A stretch of DNA of 22,295 nt from Planctomycetota bacterium (GTDB lineage: Bacteria; Planctomycetota; UBA11346). The notes under the pieces were generated by a model, which saw only the letters and a list, made by a program, of their open reading frames with translations, was not told the origin of the DNA and searched no databases. The DNA lies in NCBI GenBank assembly GCA_024641365.1, contig JAHEDF010000009.1, forward strand, positions 1 through 22,295, given 5' to 3'. Positions 9,001-16,710 of this stretch are shown in pieces. The position numbers and the translations under genes were made by a program. How positions within the stretch are numbered: position 1 is the first letter of the stretch; each line of letters begins with the position of its first letter.

Positions 9001-9158
9001 TCACCAGCGTCAGCAAAGATAATGTAGCAACTACCATGCCGATGCAGGTATCAGTTATGCCCCCTGCTCTAATTAATCGTCTAAATCAAGATGAAGTGCT
9101 TGATTTAATTGCCTACCTCATCGCTGCTGGCAACTCGGACGATAAAGTATTTAAGTAA
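6090..9158 (+). CDS. Exported beta-propeller / haem c protein with PVC-type cytochrome domain
   Basis: A 1022-residue secreted redox protein. After a signal peptide (about 1-25, ANA before EEK) come: a jelly-roll, carbohydrate-binding-like domain (about 27-165; FLNGKRVG, W...DDSSW); a PVC-type propeller resembling sorbosone/glucose dehydrogenases (about 193-565; LLPGFKAELV, GPHAIIPGPDG, FRNQYDMGFN, GSEFGWRTGSGKWPEY); an alpha-helical HEAT-like region (about 580-850); and a C-terminal cytochrome domain with CTICH at 890-894 covalently binding haem c. An MPP at 990-992 is the likely methionine ligand. The family is thought to oxidise sugars or related molecules in the periplasm and pass electrons to the respiratory chain, but characterised members are few. 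Three tandem ATG codons open the gene; a weak TAGGT lies seven bases upstream. It sits directly after the DUF1080 gene and converges on the prepilin operon. Confidence 0.92.
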   Translation: MMMRTLITTSLALLAFSGAFSQANAEEKPHWIWSSKNAKDGEKVYFRKTIKIDGKVSNAKLVVTADNEVTAFLNGKRVGQSSDWKDPSYTDVTKELVQGDNILSIAATNADGQAAMVAKLTYKNGPATIEVVSDSSWKQGSADGWNWIKKEFDDSSWKPAVVVGVMGQAPWGDVFAGAGKANKENVIAPEDLKLLPGFKAELVYVVPKGQQGSWVSMTSDDKGRLIASDQGGTGIYRITPMAPGGDSEDTKVERIDVDVSAAQGLLWHKGSLYVAVNTNSKNAKTGKNASGVYRVTDTNNDDKFDAVETIKALNYGGEHGPHAIIPGPDGKIYFCAGNHTDVPSQFDTYIAPKLWQEDVVLPHHLDPNGHARDKKAPGGWIARFEPDGKNWELFSIGFRNQYDMGFNSAGELFAYDADMEWDLGTPWYRPTRLCHVTSGSEFGWRTGSGKWPEYYPDSLPAINNIGPGSPTGVVFGTGAKFPEKYQRAIYLNDWTYGTVYAIHMTPKGASYETTREDFIYGKPFPVTDSVIANDGAMYIAIGGRGTQSAVYRLTYTGKESIAAAPALTVNDDITLRRSLEKYHGKQDPAAVAAALPHLGHADRYIRFAARTALEHQPVASWSQQVLSNTNTVARITGIIGIARSGEKSLKEPCLNALLEIDPNVLEQSVLLDYVRAIGLVGIRLGAVNPTIAQKLAAKIDGLYPSNDAFVNRELAGILAVLGSPMMVQKTIERLGAEEVETNQAMKVLVERNDRYGKAIDGLLNSKPQTQGMVYALALSAATNGWTPDLRKQYFTWFIDAENNGNGGNSFKGFIRAIQKDAMNTVPQSERAKYAPDKLQTGKAKAAPVAIPVPKGPGKNWTLAELEPIVKKGLSKRNFENGKNMFLATQCTICHRFNGEGAAVGPDITSVGTKFSPRDLLEAIIEPSKVISDQYQNHAVITKDGATLVGKLMGEENGQILIATSPFDLTNLTSVSKDNVATTMPMQVSVMPPALINRLNQDEVLDLIAYLIAAGNSDDKVFK

Positions 9159-9180
9159 TTTTTTACTCATTTAATGATAA

Positions 9181-9214
9181 AAAATCCCAGCTCAAAAATG
9201 AGCTGGGATTTTTT
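9181..9214. terminator. Bidirectional terminator between convergent genes
   Basis: A perfect 14-bp inverted repeat, 9181-9194 with 9199-9212, around an AAAA loop. The outer pairs are A-T, giving a T-tract in both directions. It lies 22 bases past the haem c gene (+) and just before the stop codon of the last prepilin gene (-), so it can serve both. Confidence 0.93.
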
Positions 9215-9216
9215 AT

Positions 9217-10296
9217 TTACCAATTATCTGGCTCTTGCTTTAAACGTTGAATATATTGTATAGATCCACCTGCATTGGCGCTCCGCCATTGACTCGAATA
9301 ATTACCACGGTTTTGCCCCTGCTTAAATGTACCTGTATCATTTTTATCATGACCACCGCCTTGATTGTTAAAACTGGATAGCTTAAACGAGTGCTCTTGC
9401 CCTTCTCGCAGATAATTCATTTCGGTGGCAACCACCGCGGCATTCCATTCTACACGATAATGCAAGCGAATTTCGCTATCTTTCAATGATTCAAAATTAG
9501 CTTTGTCGCCAAAATAAGCCTGGTCGGTGCCAACTTCACTCCAATCGCGATATCCTAATGTTCCACCTGCGCCACAGGTTACGATAAATGAAGCACCACT
9601 TCTTTCTCTCAATATACGAAACCACGATTGCCCAGCCGTATCCTGACGAATTTTATAGCGCAATTTACCATCAGCTCCAAGTCCTGGGTACGTATCACCT
9701 TTAGCCCATTCATTATAATCGTTAATTGCAGGTTGCGGGTCAGCATTTTTTAAATGCTGCGTTTTAGGATCAAGAGGATCAATAGGATTTTCAGCGACTC
9801 TAAGTGATATTGCACACGGTGGGCGCAATAACACATGCATCGGAAAACGTGCTGATTTTCCAACCGGAAATAAATCCCCAAGTGAATTTTTAACCGGATA
9901 TTGATTACCATTCACATCAAGATTTTCTGGCTTAACGCGATCTGTAAGAGAAAGTGGAGATGTATTATAGGTAGGCCCCAGCGATCCATCACGTACATCA
10001 ATCCAGCCAAAAGTTTCGGCATGTTCCAATGATTTAGGTCGAGGCGCTACTAATCCACTTGGATCAATTGGATTCATAGGCTCCCAACCAATGCGTGACG
10101 ATTCTAATATATAAGAGCAAGCTGCGACTAACATAATACGCGCCTGACCATCGCGAATCATTATTTCGGTTTCATTTATATCGCGTTGACTATTAACCAT
10201 AAATGTCAAAGCCAATGACGCGAGCAAAGCTGATATGCCAGCCACAATAATTAAAATGGTGCCTTGTCGGTGTTGATTTATATGCATATAGGTCAT
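9217..10296 (-). CDS. GspK/PilX-like minor pseudopilin
   Basis: A 359-residue protein with a type IV pilin-like N-terminus: a short basic leader ending QG (residue 12), then the hydrophobic helix TILIIVAGISALLASLALTF and a polar run RDINETEIMIRDGQARIM. It lacks the glutamate at mature position 5, as is typical of GspK and PilX, which cap the pseudopilus or pilus tip. The large C-terminal domain is not recognised. The start chosen is an ATG overlapping the upstream stop as ATGA (10293-10296), a translational-coupling arrangement; an upstream in-frame codon at 10353 would overlap the preceding gene by 61 bases and is less likely. It is the last gene of a three-gene operon and ends at the shared terminator. 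The assignment rests on the N-terminus and on gene order. Confidence 0.75.
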   Translation of the reverse strand: MTYMHINQHRQGTILIIVAGISALLASLALTFMVNSQRDINETEIMIRDGQARIMLVAACSYILESSRIGWEPMNPIDPSGLVAPRPKSLEHAETFGWIDVRDGSLGPTYNTSPLSLTDRVKPENLDVNGNQYPVKNSLGDLFPVGKSARFPMHVLLRPPCAISLRVAENPIDPLDPKTQHLKNADPQPAINDYNEWAKGDTYPGLGADGKLRYKIRQDTAGQSWFRILRERSGASFIVTCGAGGTLGYRDWSEVGTDQAYFGDKANFESLKDSEIRLHYRVEWNAAVVATEMNYLREGQEHSFKLSSFNNQGGGHDKNDTGTFKQGQNRGNYSSQWRSANAGGSIQYIQRLKQEPDNW

Positions 10297-11480
10297 GGTA
10301 GTGGATTTGGCATGGCATAGTCGAGCGATGGTCCTGAAAATGGATCTGCCCAACCTTTAGTAGGTAATCGTTGTTGTCGTGCGCCGCGTAAAGTCGTACC
10401 AATGACTGAGAATGAAAAAGCCATTGTTTCGCCTGTCAGCGCATGCTCAGAACGTACAGTGCACACAGTAATAAATTGCGCACGTGCCATAAAGCGATGA
10501 ACAGAAAATGAAACATTGGACCAATGTTCAGGGTGACTCTGTAATAACATTTCTGTTGGACCACATTCTGTCAAAAATTGAGGGATTATTTTATTCGCAT
10601 CATAACCTACATCGCGTCCTTCATATCCGATCTTAGCTATTTTACGTGCTGCTGCACTGGTGGGTGAGTTCGGACTGGGCATAAAATAATTTGCGCCATT
10701 CGAATTTCGAACGCGACCTTTCATCGTATTATCGCTACCATCGCTATTTCCCCACCAATCATCATTCTGTAATAATGCTTTTGGACATCCACCCCACGAT
10801 AGTCCGCCAGTCTTACAATTTTTTGGCACCTGGCTTACCATGTCGGTATGATACATGAAAAAGGTATTAGAGGGCATATATTCATATAATCCCCAAAATC
10901 CGAGAGCGTCCATGAGGCCTAAGACCTGTCCTCCGTACCAATGATGCCATGATTTGCTTGGACTTAAATTTTCGTAAATACCAAAAGTACCCCAATATTG
11001 CTTATGACCAGCGTGGTCGCCTAAATTATGGGTCTCTGGAATATTTGAGCGAGACCACGTCCGCGGATCCCACGCCGCCCATGCCAATGGATTTGGATTC
11101 CACCCACCGCGCGCATTTAGTGGATTTTCATCCAAGGCAAATTTTTTATCTAGGAAAGGCCCACCTATAATTGGGTCAATTGCGTTATCAAATGACCTGA
11201 ACGGCAGTCCCGCACCGGCATTAGTCGCGCGTAATGGCTGTTTATTTGTATCATCTGGGTCATCGGTAAAAGACCAATAATCCACTTCTTCCAATGCCAT
11301 TGCCATGCTACTGCGCAATAATGCGTTTTCAGTTGCTAATTTATTAGTAACACTAATTGACTGAGTAACTGTGCGCAAGCCAGCGGCAGCAGAATAGATA
11401 ATGAGCATACCAAGCGACACGGCAATCATTAATTCAAGGAGTGTAAAACCAAAACGGTGATGGTGAGTTAGTGGACGCAT
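10293..11480 (-). CDS. GspJ/PilW-like prepilin-type protein
   Basis: A 395-residue protein with a textbook prepilin N-terminus: basic leader, G11, then FTLLELMIAVSLGMLI with glutamate at mature position 5. A prepilin peptidase should cut after G11 and methylate the phenylalanine. The N-terminal helix with the following TVTQSISVTNKLATENALLRSSM pattern fits GspJ/PilW minor pilins. The rest (about residues 60-395) is Trp-, Asn- and Gly-rich and unfamiliar, roughly twice the length of a usual GspJ. A strong GGAGGT ribosome-binding site lies six bases before the ATG. It follows the 682-residue prepilin by 16 bases and overlaps the next gene by 4, so the three are one transcript. Confidence 0.82.
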   Translation of the reverse strand: MRPLTHHHRFGFTLLELMIAVSLGMLIIYSAAAGLRTVTQSISVTNKLATENALLRSSMAMALEEVDYWSFTDDPDDTNKQPLRATNAGAGLPFRSFDNAIDPIIGGPFLDKKFALDENPLNARGGWNPNPLAWAAWDPRTWSRSNIPETHNLGDHAGHKQYWGTFGIYENLSPSKSWHHWYGGQVLGLMDALGFWGLYEYMPSNTFFMYHTDMVSQVPKNCKTGGLSWGGCPKALLQNDDWWGNSDGSDNTMKGRVRNSNGANYFMPSPNSPTSAAARKIAKIGYEGRDVGYDANKIIPQFLTECGPTEMLLQSHPEHWSNVSFSVHRFMARAQFITVCTVRSEHALTGETMAFSFSVIGTTLRGARQQRLPTKGWADPFSGPSLDYAMPNPLP

Positions 11481-11496
11481 GTTAATACCTCCGTTT

Positions 11497-13545
11497 TCAA
11501 CGCATTAACACAGGAATACGAGGGTCATAAAATTGAAACCGAGCAATGGTTTGCGCTCGTTGACGCACTGACCGCGGCAGCGGTCCACGATCTATTACAT
11601 AATTATGATTGCGATCCGCCCCATATTGTCCGGTCAAAACTTGAATAGCATTGTCACCACCATTTTTTGTTCCGACCGTGTTAATAGCGGTGCCCGTTTC
11701 AATATAATTAGCTGGATTATTCATATCCTGTAAAAATTGCAGATTTCGTTCTGGATTACGCAAATGTAATTCATCCCACGCCGCACCAGGTACATAAATG
11801 CGACTACTATTTCTATCATTCATACTCATACCACGTCGTCCGATTCGGCTTGCATCCAGTGGCGCACCAGGCGCCGTTTCAGCATCTTCGTAGGCATGCC
11901 AATCAACAGACCAGAAAATTAATTGGCGACAACGTTCAGCCGCTTCAAATGGACGCGTCAGCGTAAAATGAGCAGCGTCACCCCAAAATGGATGACCTGG
12001 ACCACGATGATCACGTGGAAAAGCAGTGGTTCTAAATGGTGAATTTCGTCCATCCCAATTAGCTGTATTACCTGAGTACGTTAAAACGCCCGGGAATATC
12101 CCTGGTAATCCAATACTGGTAATCGTTTGCGCCGAAATTGGTTTCCACATGGTACCCATAACACCACCGCTTCCAGCTATTGGGGCACTTCGAGAATCAA
12201 AAAGATCAAATTCTATTAATGGGTCATCCATCATAATACCACGGGTAATGGGACGAGGCGCACCCCAATCATAAGGAAATGATGCTGCATAAACCATTAC
12301 AGATTCTTTGCAGATATCATGAAAATAACGTAAGCGATCCGCACTTAAAAAAGTTCCATCAATCATATCTTTATCTAATTCAGGTTCTGCTTCACCTGTA
12401 CGCTTTAAATAAAATGTTGATGCGGCAAAAGCCATGAAACGCATGCACTGAACTCGCAAAGCAATTTGTGCGCGTAATTTTGCTTTTCCGGGATCGTAGT
12501 CGGCACCAGGAAATGGTTCAGCGCTACGACACAAAGTTCGGAATTTATCGGAAAAGTCTGTAACCAATGTTTTATAATTGCTGGAAGCGGGTGGATTTAA
12601 ATAGGATGTATAATCAGATGGACTGCCAATTGGTCCATTGTATTTATCCTTGCAAAAAGCGACAACTGCATTCACTAAATTATCACGCAAACCTCTAAAA
12701 ATCGGATGACTAGCGCTGCCAGCGTAGGTTAATCGTTGCGATGCGGTAAGGTCAATATCTTTTAATTTTAAATAATAATCGGCTGTCGCTTGAAACACAT
12801 TATGCATGAATGGATCACGATCCTGCGGCAGTGATGGATCTGGATTTCCATTCACCCATCCTTCTATTGAGTTCCAATTAGCATATTTCCCGCTTACTGG
12901 ATCAATATATTGCGAGGCATATGGTAATGGTGGCAATGGTGCCATTTGGTTCGCTTGAATTAATGGCACAATCATCGGAGGAGACGGATAGGCTGCGCGA
13001 TATGGCCAGCATTTCCATGGGAATACCGTGATAGAATTATTTTGCGCGTAACCCGAAACCGCAAAGATTAACTTTCTAGCTTCATTTGGTGCTTCGCGAT
13101 TGACATAGCGTGGATCTACACCTGGTAATACTTTGGGGTCCGCATAATAAATATAAGCGCCTTCATCTAGTAAACGCTGAATTTCATCGCCTTCACTGTC
13201 TAAACGTCGCGCAATATCTAACGGTAGCGGAATAATGCCGCCATCCCACCGCATTAATCGTTGCTCTAAATCCCAGCGTGATGATGAATAACAGAATGGA
13301 CGAGCTTCCCATGGCTCTGGCGTTTCAAATTCAGCAATACGTTCTCCGTTAATTTTAGTGCTGAACACTTGTATTAATTCCATCGCTTTAGCCGTAGCCA
13401 ACATACTCATGCGTGCTTTTTGCTGCACTTTAACACCAGTCGGAATAAGCATCATGACCGATATCACACCAAAGACCATGATGGCCAACGAAATGCTGAT
13501 TTCGAACAATGTGAAACCGCTTAGATGAGACACGCGCCTTTTCAT
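11497..13545 (-). CDS. Very large GspI/PilV-like prepilin-type protein
   Basis: A 682-residue protein beginning with a clear prepilin signal: MKRRVSHLSG, then FTLFEISISLAIMVFGVISV with glutamate at mature position 5. The next stretch (MLATAKAMELIQVFSTK) is the GspI/PilV-like helix extension. The remaining some 600 residues are an unrecognised, probably extracellular domain rich in Pro, Tyr and Trp, with no repeats or catalytic motif that I can name. GspI and PilV proteins are usually 120-200 residues, so this one is greatly enlarged. An AGGT ribosome-binding site lies seven bases upstream. It heads the I-J-K type operon. The set recalls the verrucomicrobial prepilin cassettes described in protein-family databases, but I cannot match it to a named family by eye. 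No assembly ATPase, platform or secretin gene is in the window. Confidence 0.82.
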   Translation of the reverse strand: MKRRVSHLSGFTLFEISISLAIMVFGVISVMMLIPTGVKVQQKARMSMLATAKAMELIQVFSTKINGERIAEFETPEPWEARPFCYSSSRWDLEQRLMRWDGGIIPLPLDIARRLDSEGDEIQRLLDEGAYIYYADPKVLPGVDPRYVNREAPNEARKLIFAVSGYAQNNSITVFPWKCWPYRAAYPSPPMIVPLIQANQMAPLPPLPYASQYIDPVSGKYANWNSIEGWVNGNPDPSLPQDRDPFMHNVFQATADYYLKLKDIDLTASQRLTYAGSASHPIFRGLRDNLVNAVVAFCKDKYNGPIGSPSDYTSYLNPPASSNYKTLVTDFSDKFRTLCRSAEPFPGADYDPGKAKLRAQIALRVQCMRFMAFAASTFYLKRTGEAEPELDKDMIDGTFLSADRLRYFHDICKESVMVYAASFPYDWGAPRPITRGIMMDDPLIEFDLFDSRSAPIAGSGGVMGTMWKPISAQTITSIGLPGIFPGVLTYSGNTANWDGRNSPFRTTAFPRDHRGPGHPFWGDAAHFTLTRPFEAAERCRQLIFWSVDWHAYEDAETAPGAPLDASRIGRRGMSMNDRNSSRIYVPGAAWDELHLRNPERNLQFLQDMNNPANYIETGTAINTVGTKNGGDNAIQVLTGQYGADRNHNYVIDRGPLPRSVRQRAQTIARFQFYDPRIPVLMR

Positions 13546-14040
13546 GTGGTTTACCTGGTTGTTTGTAATCGATGATCTAAGTTGCTTCCGGAATTGGTCT
13601 TACCTATTTTAGATATATTAAAAAATTTTACCCGTTGCTGCTTAAGTGCGTCTGAAGCCCTTTCCTGACTGGATCTGCTTATGTATTTTTTAAGCATTTT
13701 ATATTCATTCCTACATGTAATTTTAGTTATATGCATACGTTAAGATTAACTTTATATATTGACGTCTATGATATTTGCAATCTGGACAGCCTCTCGATTG
13801 AGGTTTGTTTACGCATGCGTCTTACTCTTAGATAGTTGTTTTTATCCATATCCGTCATCCTTGCGGCCGCGCTCTGTCTTTAAAAGGAAGTCACGATTCC
13901 TTTACTAACCTAGTTTTATTAAGAAGAGATGAGACCGAAGTGGTTATCGTAACCAGATAGTAATTCCTAACACGCCGGAAATACTTATGTGAACTCTCGC
14001 ACATCCATTTTAACCACCTACGTACGAGGGATTACCCTAC
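13546..14040. other. 495-base divergent intergenic region
   Basis: This gap lies between the divergent prepilin operon (-) and PQQ-propeller gene (+) and should hold both promoters. No convincing gene is seen; a 61-codon open frame at 13551-13736 (-) lacks a recognisable domain. Two small palindromes lie near the rightward gene: AAAGGAA/TTCCTTT (13883-13889 with 13897-13903, 7-base loop) and TGGTTA/TAACCA (13941-13946 with 13950-13955, 3-base loop). The composition changes from AT-rich on the left to mixed on the right. The palindromes could be operators or leader hairpins; neither has a T-tract good enough for a terminator. Confidence 0.5.
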
Positions 14041-15567
14041 ATGCATCGCGAATTGATGATTATACACTCTGTTATGAAAATAGTCTTAGCTTTTCTGATA
14101 CTGTTTAATCTTGGTTTAGCGGCATCTGACTGGCCAAGTGGTCTTGGACCACACGCAGATGGTACCAGTGAGGAAGTAGCACCAACAACGTGGTCAGTCG
14201 TACATAACCAAAATATTCGCTGGCAAAAGAACATGCCCGAAAGTGGTCAAAGTTCGGTCGCCATTGTCGGGAATCGTTTATTTTATTCATACAACAAACC
14301 AGTTACAAAAACTACTGAACTCAGTCAGGATATAATTGCTTGCTGTGCTGATGCCTCTACTGGCGAACTTTTATGGGAGCGCACCATTACTGCAACAAAT
14401 CCCTTACGTATTTCTGGCTGTTTTGGTGACAGCACATCTCCGGCGGCTGTCTGTGATGGTAACAACGTAGTATTTACCAATGCCTCTGGGAAAATTGCCT
14501 GCTTTTCTTTAGCGGGAGAAATTAAATGGGAGATTAACGCCTTGGCGAATTCTCGTCCCGAACCATTTTTAATTGGTACAAATTTTATTTATAACAAACA
14601 GACCTATTTACCCGAAAGCGGTCATTTTTCACACAAGCATGCCAACGCTCCACTAGAAGAATGGACGCAATTACAGGCTATTGATATAACTACGGGCAAA
14701 CCGATTTGGACATCAACCTGTGGCGTCAATATGGGATCTATTTCATTTCCTCAAAACTATGGTGACGATAATACTGGCATCGTAGTTGGGCGTGGCGGAG
14801 GACATGGCCCACCTGAAAAACCAGAAGGCGTTTCTTTGATTGATGGTAAAACAGGTGAAACGAAGTGGAGTGTTACCTTAGATAAATTTATGGCCACGCA
14901 ATCGTATCCAATTCGTCATAATCAGGTGCTGGTTTTTCATGATAAAGAACACCTGTGGATTGACGCTAAGACCGGGGAGATCTCGCGGCGCGTTGATATT
15001 TCCAAGGATGTCACGGTATGTGCTTGGGATGGCGAAAAATACGTCGACTCGCCTGCGAAGATTACTGGCAAAGGTCGCTACATAACCCAACAATCCGACT
15101 TATGTGTTGGTGATTATCGTTATTTCCGTGCCTATCAACAAACCTATTTGGGGCGAATACATGTTATGACAGGTGCCGTAGAATATTTACAGCTACCAGT
15201 TCAACTAATTCGCGAGGCCGGTCAAACAGATAAAAAAATATGGTCGCTAAAAGAAATTGTCCCATCCAATATGACAAATAATAATGGTTTTGAAGTAATG
15301 GGTGATAAACGCTCGCGCACAAATACCTGGGGTCATGTTGCCTCGCCATTAATGACCGCATTTGGCGATCATTTATATGTGACAACTATGAATGGAACAA
15401 TTTATGTTATTCGCCACGCCGCAGAGCGTTTAGACGAAAATGCCGTCGTTGCCATTAATGATTTAGGGCCAGCTGGTGATACATGGACGCGTGCTAGCCT
15501 AACAGCGAGTAATGGTTTTATTTATGCGCATACATTGCGCTCATTAATATGCATTGGGCCTCAATGA
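14041..15567 (+). CDS. Secreted PQQ-like beta-propeller protein
   Basis: A 508-residue exported protein of the PQQ-like / BamB-like propeller type that is very common in PVC bacteria. A hydrophobic signal peptide (about 12-28, ending GLAA before SDW) is followed by the typical opening DWPSGLGPHADGTS, where the family usually has DWP.W.GP..DG.S. Propeller blades are seen as repeated units such as ASTGELLWERT, ASGKIACFSLAGEIKWE, DITTGKPIWTS, DGKTGETKWSVT and DAKTGEISRRV. No PQQ-enzyme catalytic residues could be recognised, so it may be a binding or scaffold protein rather than a dehydrogenase. A GAGGG sequence ten bases upstream supports the first ATG; an in-frame ATG at 14074 would give a shorter signal peptide and is possible. 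It is monocistronic, ending at a shared terminator. Confidence 0.85.
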   Translation: MHRELMIIHSVMKIVLAFLILFNLGLAASDWPSGLGPHADGTSEEVAPTTWSVVHNQNIRWQKNMPESGQSSVAIVGNRLFYSYNKPVTKTTELSQDIIACCADASTGELLWERTITATNPLRISGCFGDSTSPAAVCDGNNVVFTNASGKIACFSLAGEIKWEINALANSRPEPFLIGTNFIYNKQTYLPESGHFSHKHANAPLEEWTQLQAIDITTGKPIWTSTCGVNMGSISFPQNYGDDNTGIVVGRGGGHGPPEKPEGVSLIDGKTGETKWSVTLDKFMATQSYPIRHNQVLVFHDKEHLWIDAKTGEISRRVDISKDVTVCAWDGEKYVDSPAKITGKGRYITQQSDLCVGDYRYFRAYQQTYLGRIHVMTGAVEYLQLPVQLIREAGQTDKKIWSLKEIVPSNMTNNNGFEVMGDKRSRTNTWGHVASPLMTAFGDHLYVTTMNGTIYVIRHAAERLDENAVVAINDLGPAGDTWTRASLTASNGFIYAHTLRSLICIGPQ

Positions 15568-15580
15568 CTAAATGCTAATA

Positions 15581-15618
15581 AAAAAGCGACGCCTTTTAGC
15601 GTCGCTTTTTTTATTTTT
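15581..15618. terminator. Bidirectional terminator between the PQQ-like and ThuA-like genes
   Basis: AAAAAGCGACGC (15581-15592) pairs perfectly with 15599-15610 across a 6-base loop, with more T at 15611-15618 on the plus strand and A-rich sequence on the other side. It lies between the two convergent stop codons and can serve both genes. Confidence 0.92.
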
Positions 15619-15627
15619 TATCTCAAC

Positions 15628-16626
15628 TTATTTAATTGGCGGGTTTAATTTTACCGATTCTGCAGATAGCGCATCTGCCGCTGGTGGCGGTATGGTAACG
15701 TTGCCTGTAGCAGCCCATTCTGAGCCACGTAACAATGTAATTTGAAAACCCAAGCAAGCCATGGATGCGTCGCTATGACCAAGTGTCGTATGGAAAACAC
15801 GGCCCTTGCCGTAATTAATGACCATTAACATGGGTTCATGCTCTGTGGTCCCTTTGGTTCCTGGTTCTGCTAAAGCACTTGCTAAAACTGTAATATCTTT
15901 TGCGGGTCCACGTAAATTGGAATATAATTCATCAGCCGCATGCTTCCATTTTTCAGGAAGACCTTTCATAATTGGATGTTCAGCATTGCGCGTTACCACA
16001 ACAAACTCGTGTTGCGCTCCATGCGAACCTCCTCTTCCAGGCGTTTCATCGCGTGTCCACTCGCCTTCTTTTAAGCGTAACATGGGACCATCCTTTTCCG
16101 TGCGACCGCCCCAACCGCCAACGCCAATCATCTCATTATAAGCTGGCCAATCTGAAAATGCATTATTCGCTGCATGGACACTGACAAAGCCGCCACCATT
16201 TTTTACATACTCTTCAAATGCGCTCTTGGTTTCATCTGGCCATGACTGGCCATTATAATTTGAAACAACGACATCATAATCAGAAAATTTTGGACTCCAT
16301 GATTTCCACTCAGCCGCCGCTTTTTCTAATATCACAGCTTTTTCTTCTTCGTATTTTTTCTTCGCGATATCGAACGCCATTTTTTCTGCTGGATTGGCAT
16401 CATTTTTTGGTGCGCGTGGTGGTTTTGGTGCGCCTCCAGGCGTAGTTGACACTGTGACAGTAAAACGACCGCTCGACGTAAATATCCAATTCAAAACTGG
16501 TGTTGTGGCTCGCCAATTATGATTATTCTGTCCATCAATAATTAACACCTTTATTGGGTCTGCTGCTGAAACCGAATTACCATTCCAAATAATGGCACAG
16601 GTAAGTAATAAAAAAGCGTAACGCAT
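15628..16626 (-). CDS. Exported ThuA-like protein (glutamine amidotransferase-like fold)
   Basis: A 332-residue protein of the ThuA-like family, a class I amidotransferase fold linked to trehalose and other keto-disaccharide use; its biochemical activity is poorly defined. A signal peptide (about 1-22, VSAA before DPI) implies a periplasmic location. Family features: VLIIDGQNNHNWR (27-39), YDVVVSNYNG (117-126), GGGFVSVHAANNAF (144-157), the GGWGGR segment (170-175), HEFVVV with EHPIMKGLP, DELYSNLRG, and GKGRVFHTTLGH (273-284). An added Pro/Lys/Glu-rich segment (about 66-108) separates the first two blocks. The start was placed at the ATG with a GGAG ribosome-binding site five bases upstream; a longer frame to 16650 lacks one. 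It is transcribed alone behind a leader with two inverted repeats. Its presence supports a link with the DUF1080 and haem c genes. Confidence 0.9.
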   Translation of the reverse strand: MRYAFLLLTCAIIWNGNSVSAADPIKVLIIDGQNNHNWRATTPVLNWIFTSSGRFTVTVSTTPGGAPKPPRAPKNDANPAEKMAFDIAKKKYEEEKAVILEKAAAEWKSWSPKFSDYDVVVSNYNGQSWPDETKSAFEEYVKNGGGFVSVHAANNAFSDWPAYNEMIGVGGWGGRTEKDGPMLRLKEGEWTRDETPGRGGSHGAQHEFVVVTRNAEHPIMKGLPEKWKHAADELYSNLRGPAKDITVLASALAEPGTKGTTEHEPMLMVINYGKGRVFHTTLGHSDASMACLGFQITLLRGSEWAATGNVTIPPPAADALSAESVKLNPPIK

Positions 16627-16641
16627 AAAATCTCCGTAAGA

Positions 16642-16710
16642 CGGTATCAAAGTAAGTATGTTATGGATACCGCCTCAGCGATATTTTGCTGCCTTATTTT
16701 TCTATATCGC
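16642..16710 (-). promoter_or_regulatory. Leader with two inverted repeats upstream of the ThuA-like gene
   Basis: CGGTATC (16642-16648) is the inverted repeat of GATACCG (16666-16672), and GCGATAT (16678-16684) of ATATCGC (16704-16710). The first pair ends seven bases from the ribosome-binding site, so in mRNA it could form a hairpin affecting translation. Both could equally be operators. The rest of 16627-16862 is AT-rich and without a gene. Confidence 0.35.

Noticed and set aside
10297..10353. Longer start for the GspK/PilX-like protein
   Set aside because: It overlaps the preceding gene by 61 bases and makes an overlong leader; the ATGA overlap at 10293-10296 is the normal coupled start.
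13551..13736. 61-codon frame on the minus strand upstream of the prepilin operon
   Set aside because: No recognisable domain or ribosome-binding site, and it sits in the region expected to hold the operon promoter.
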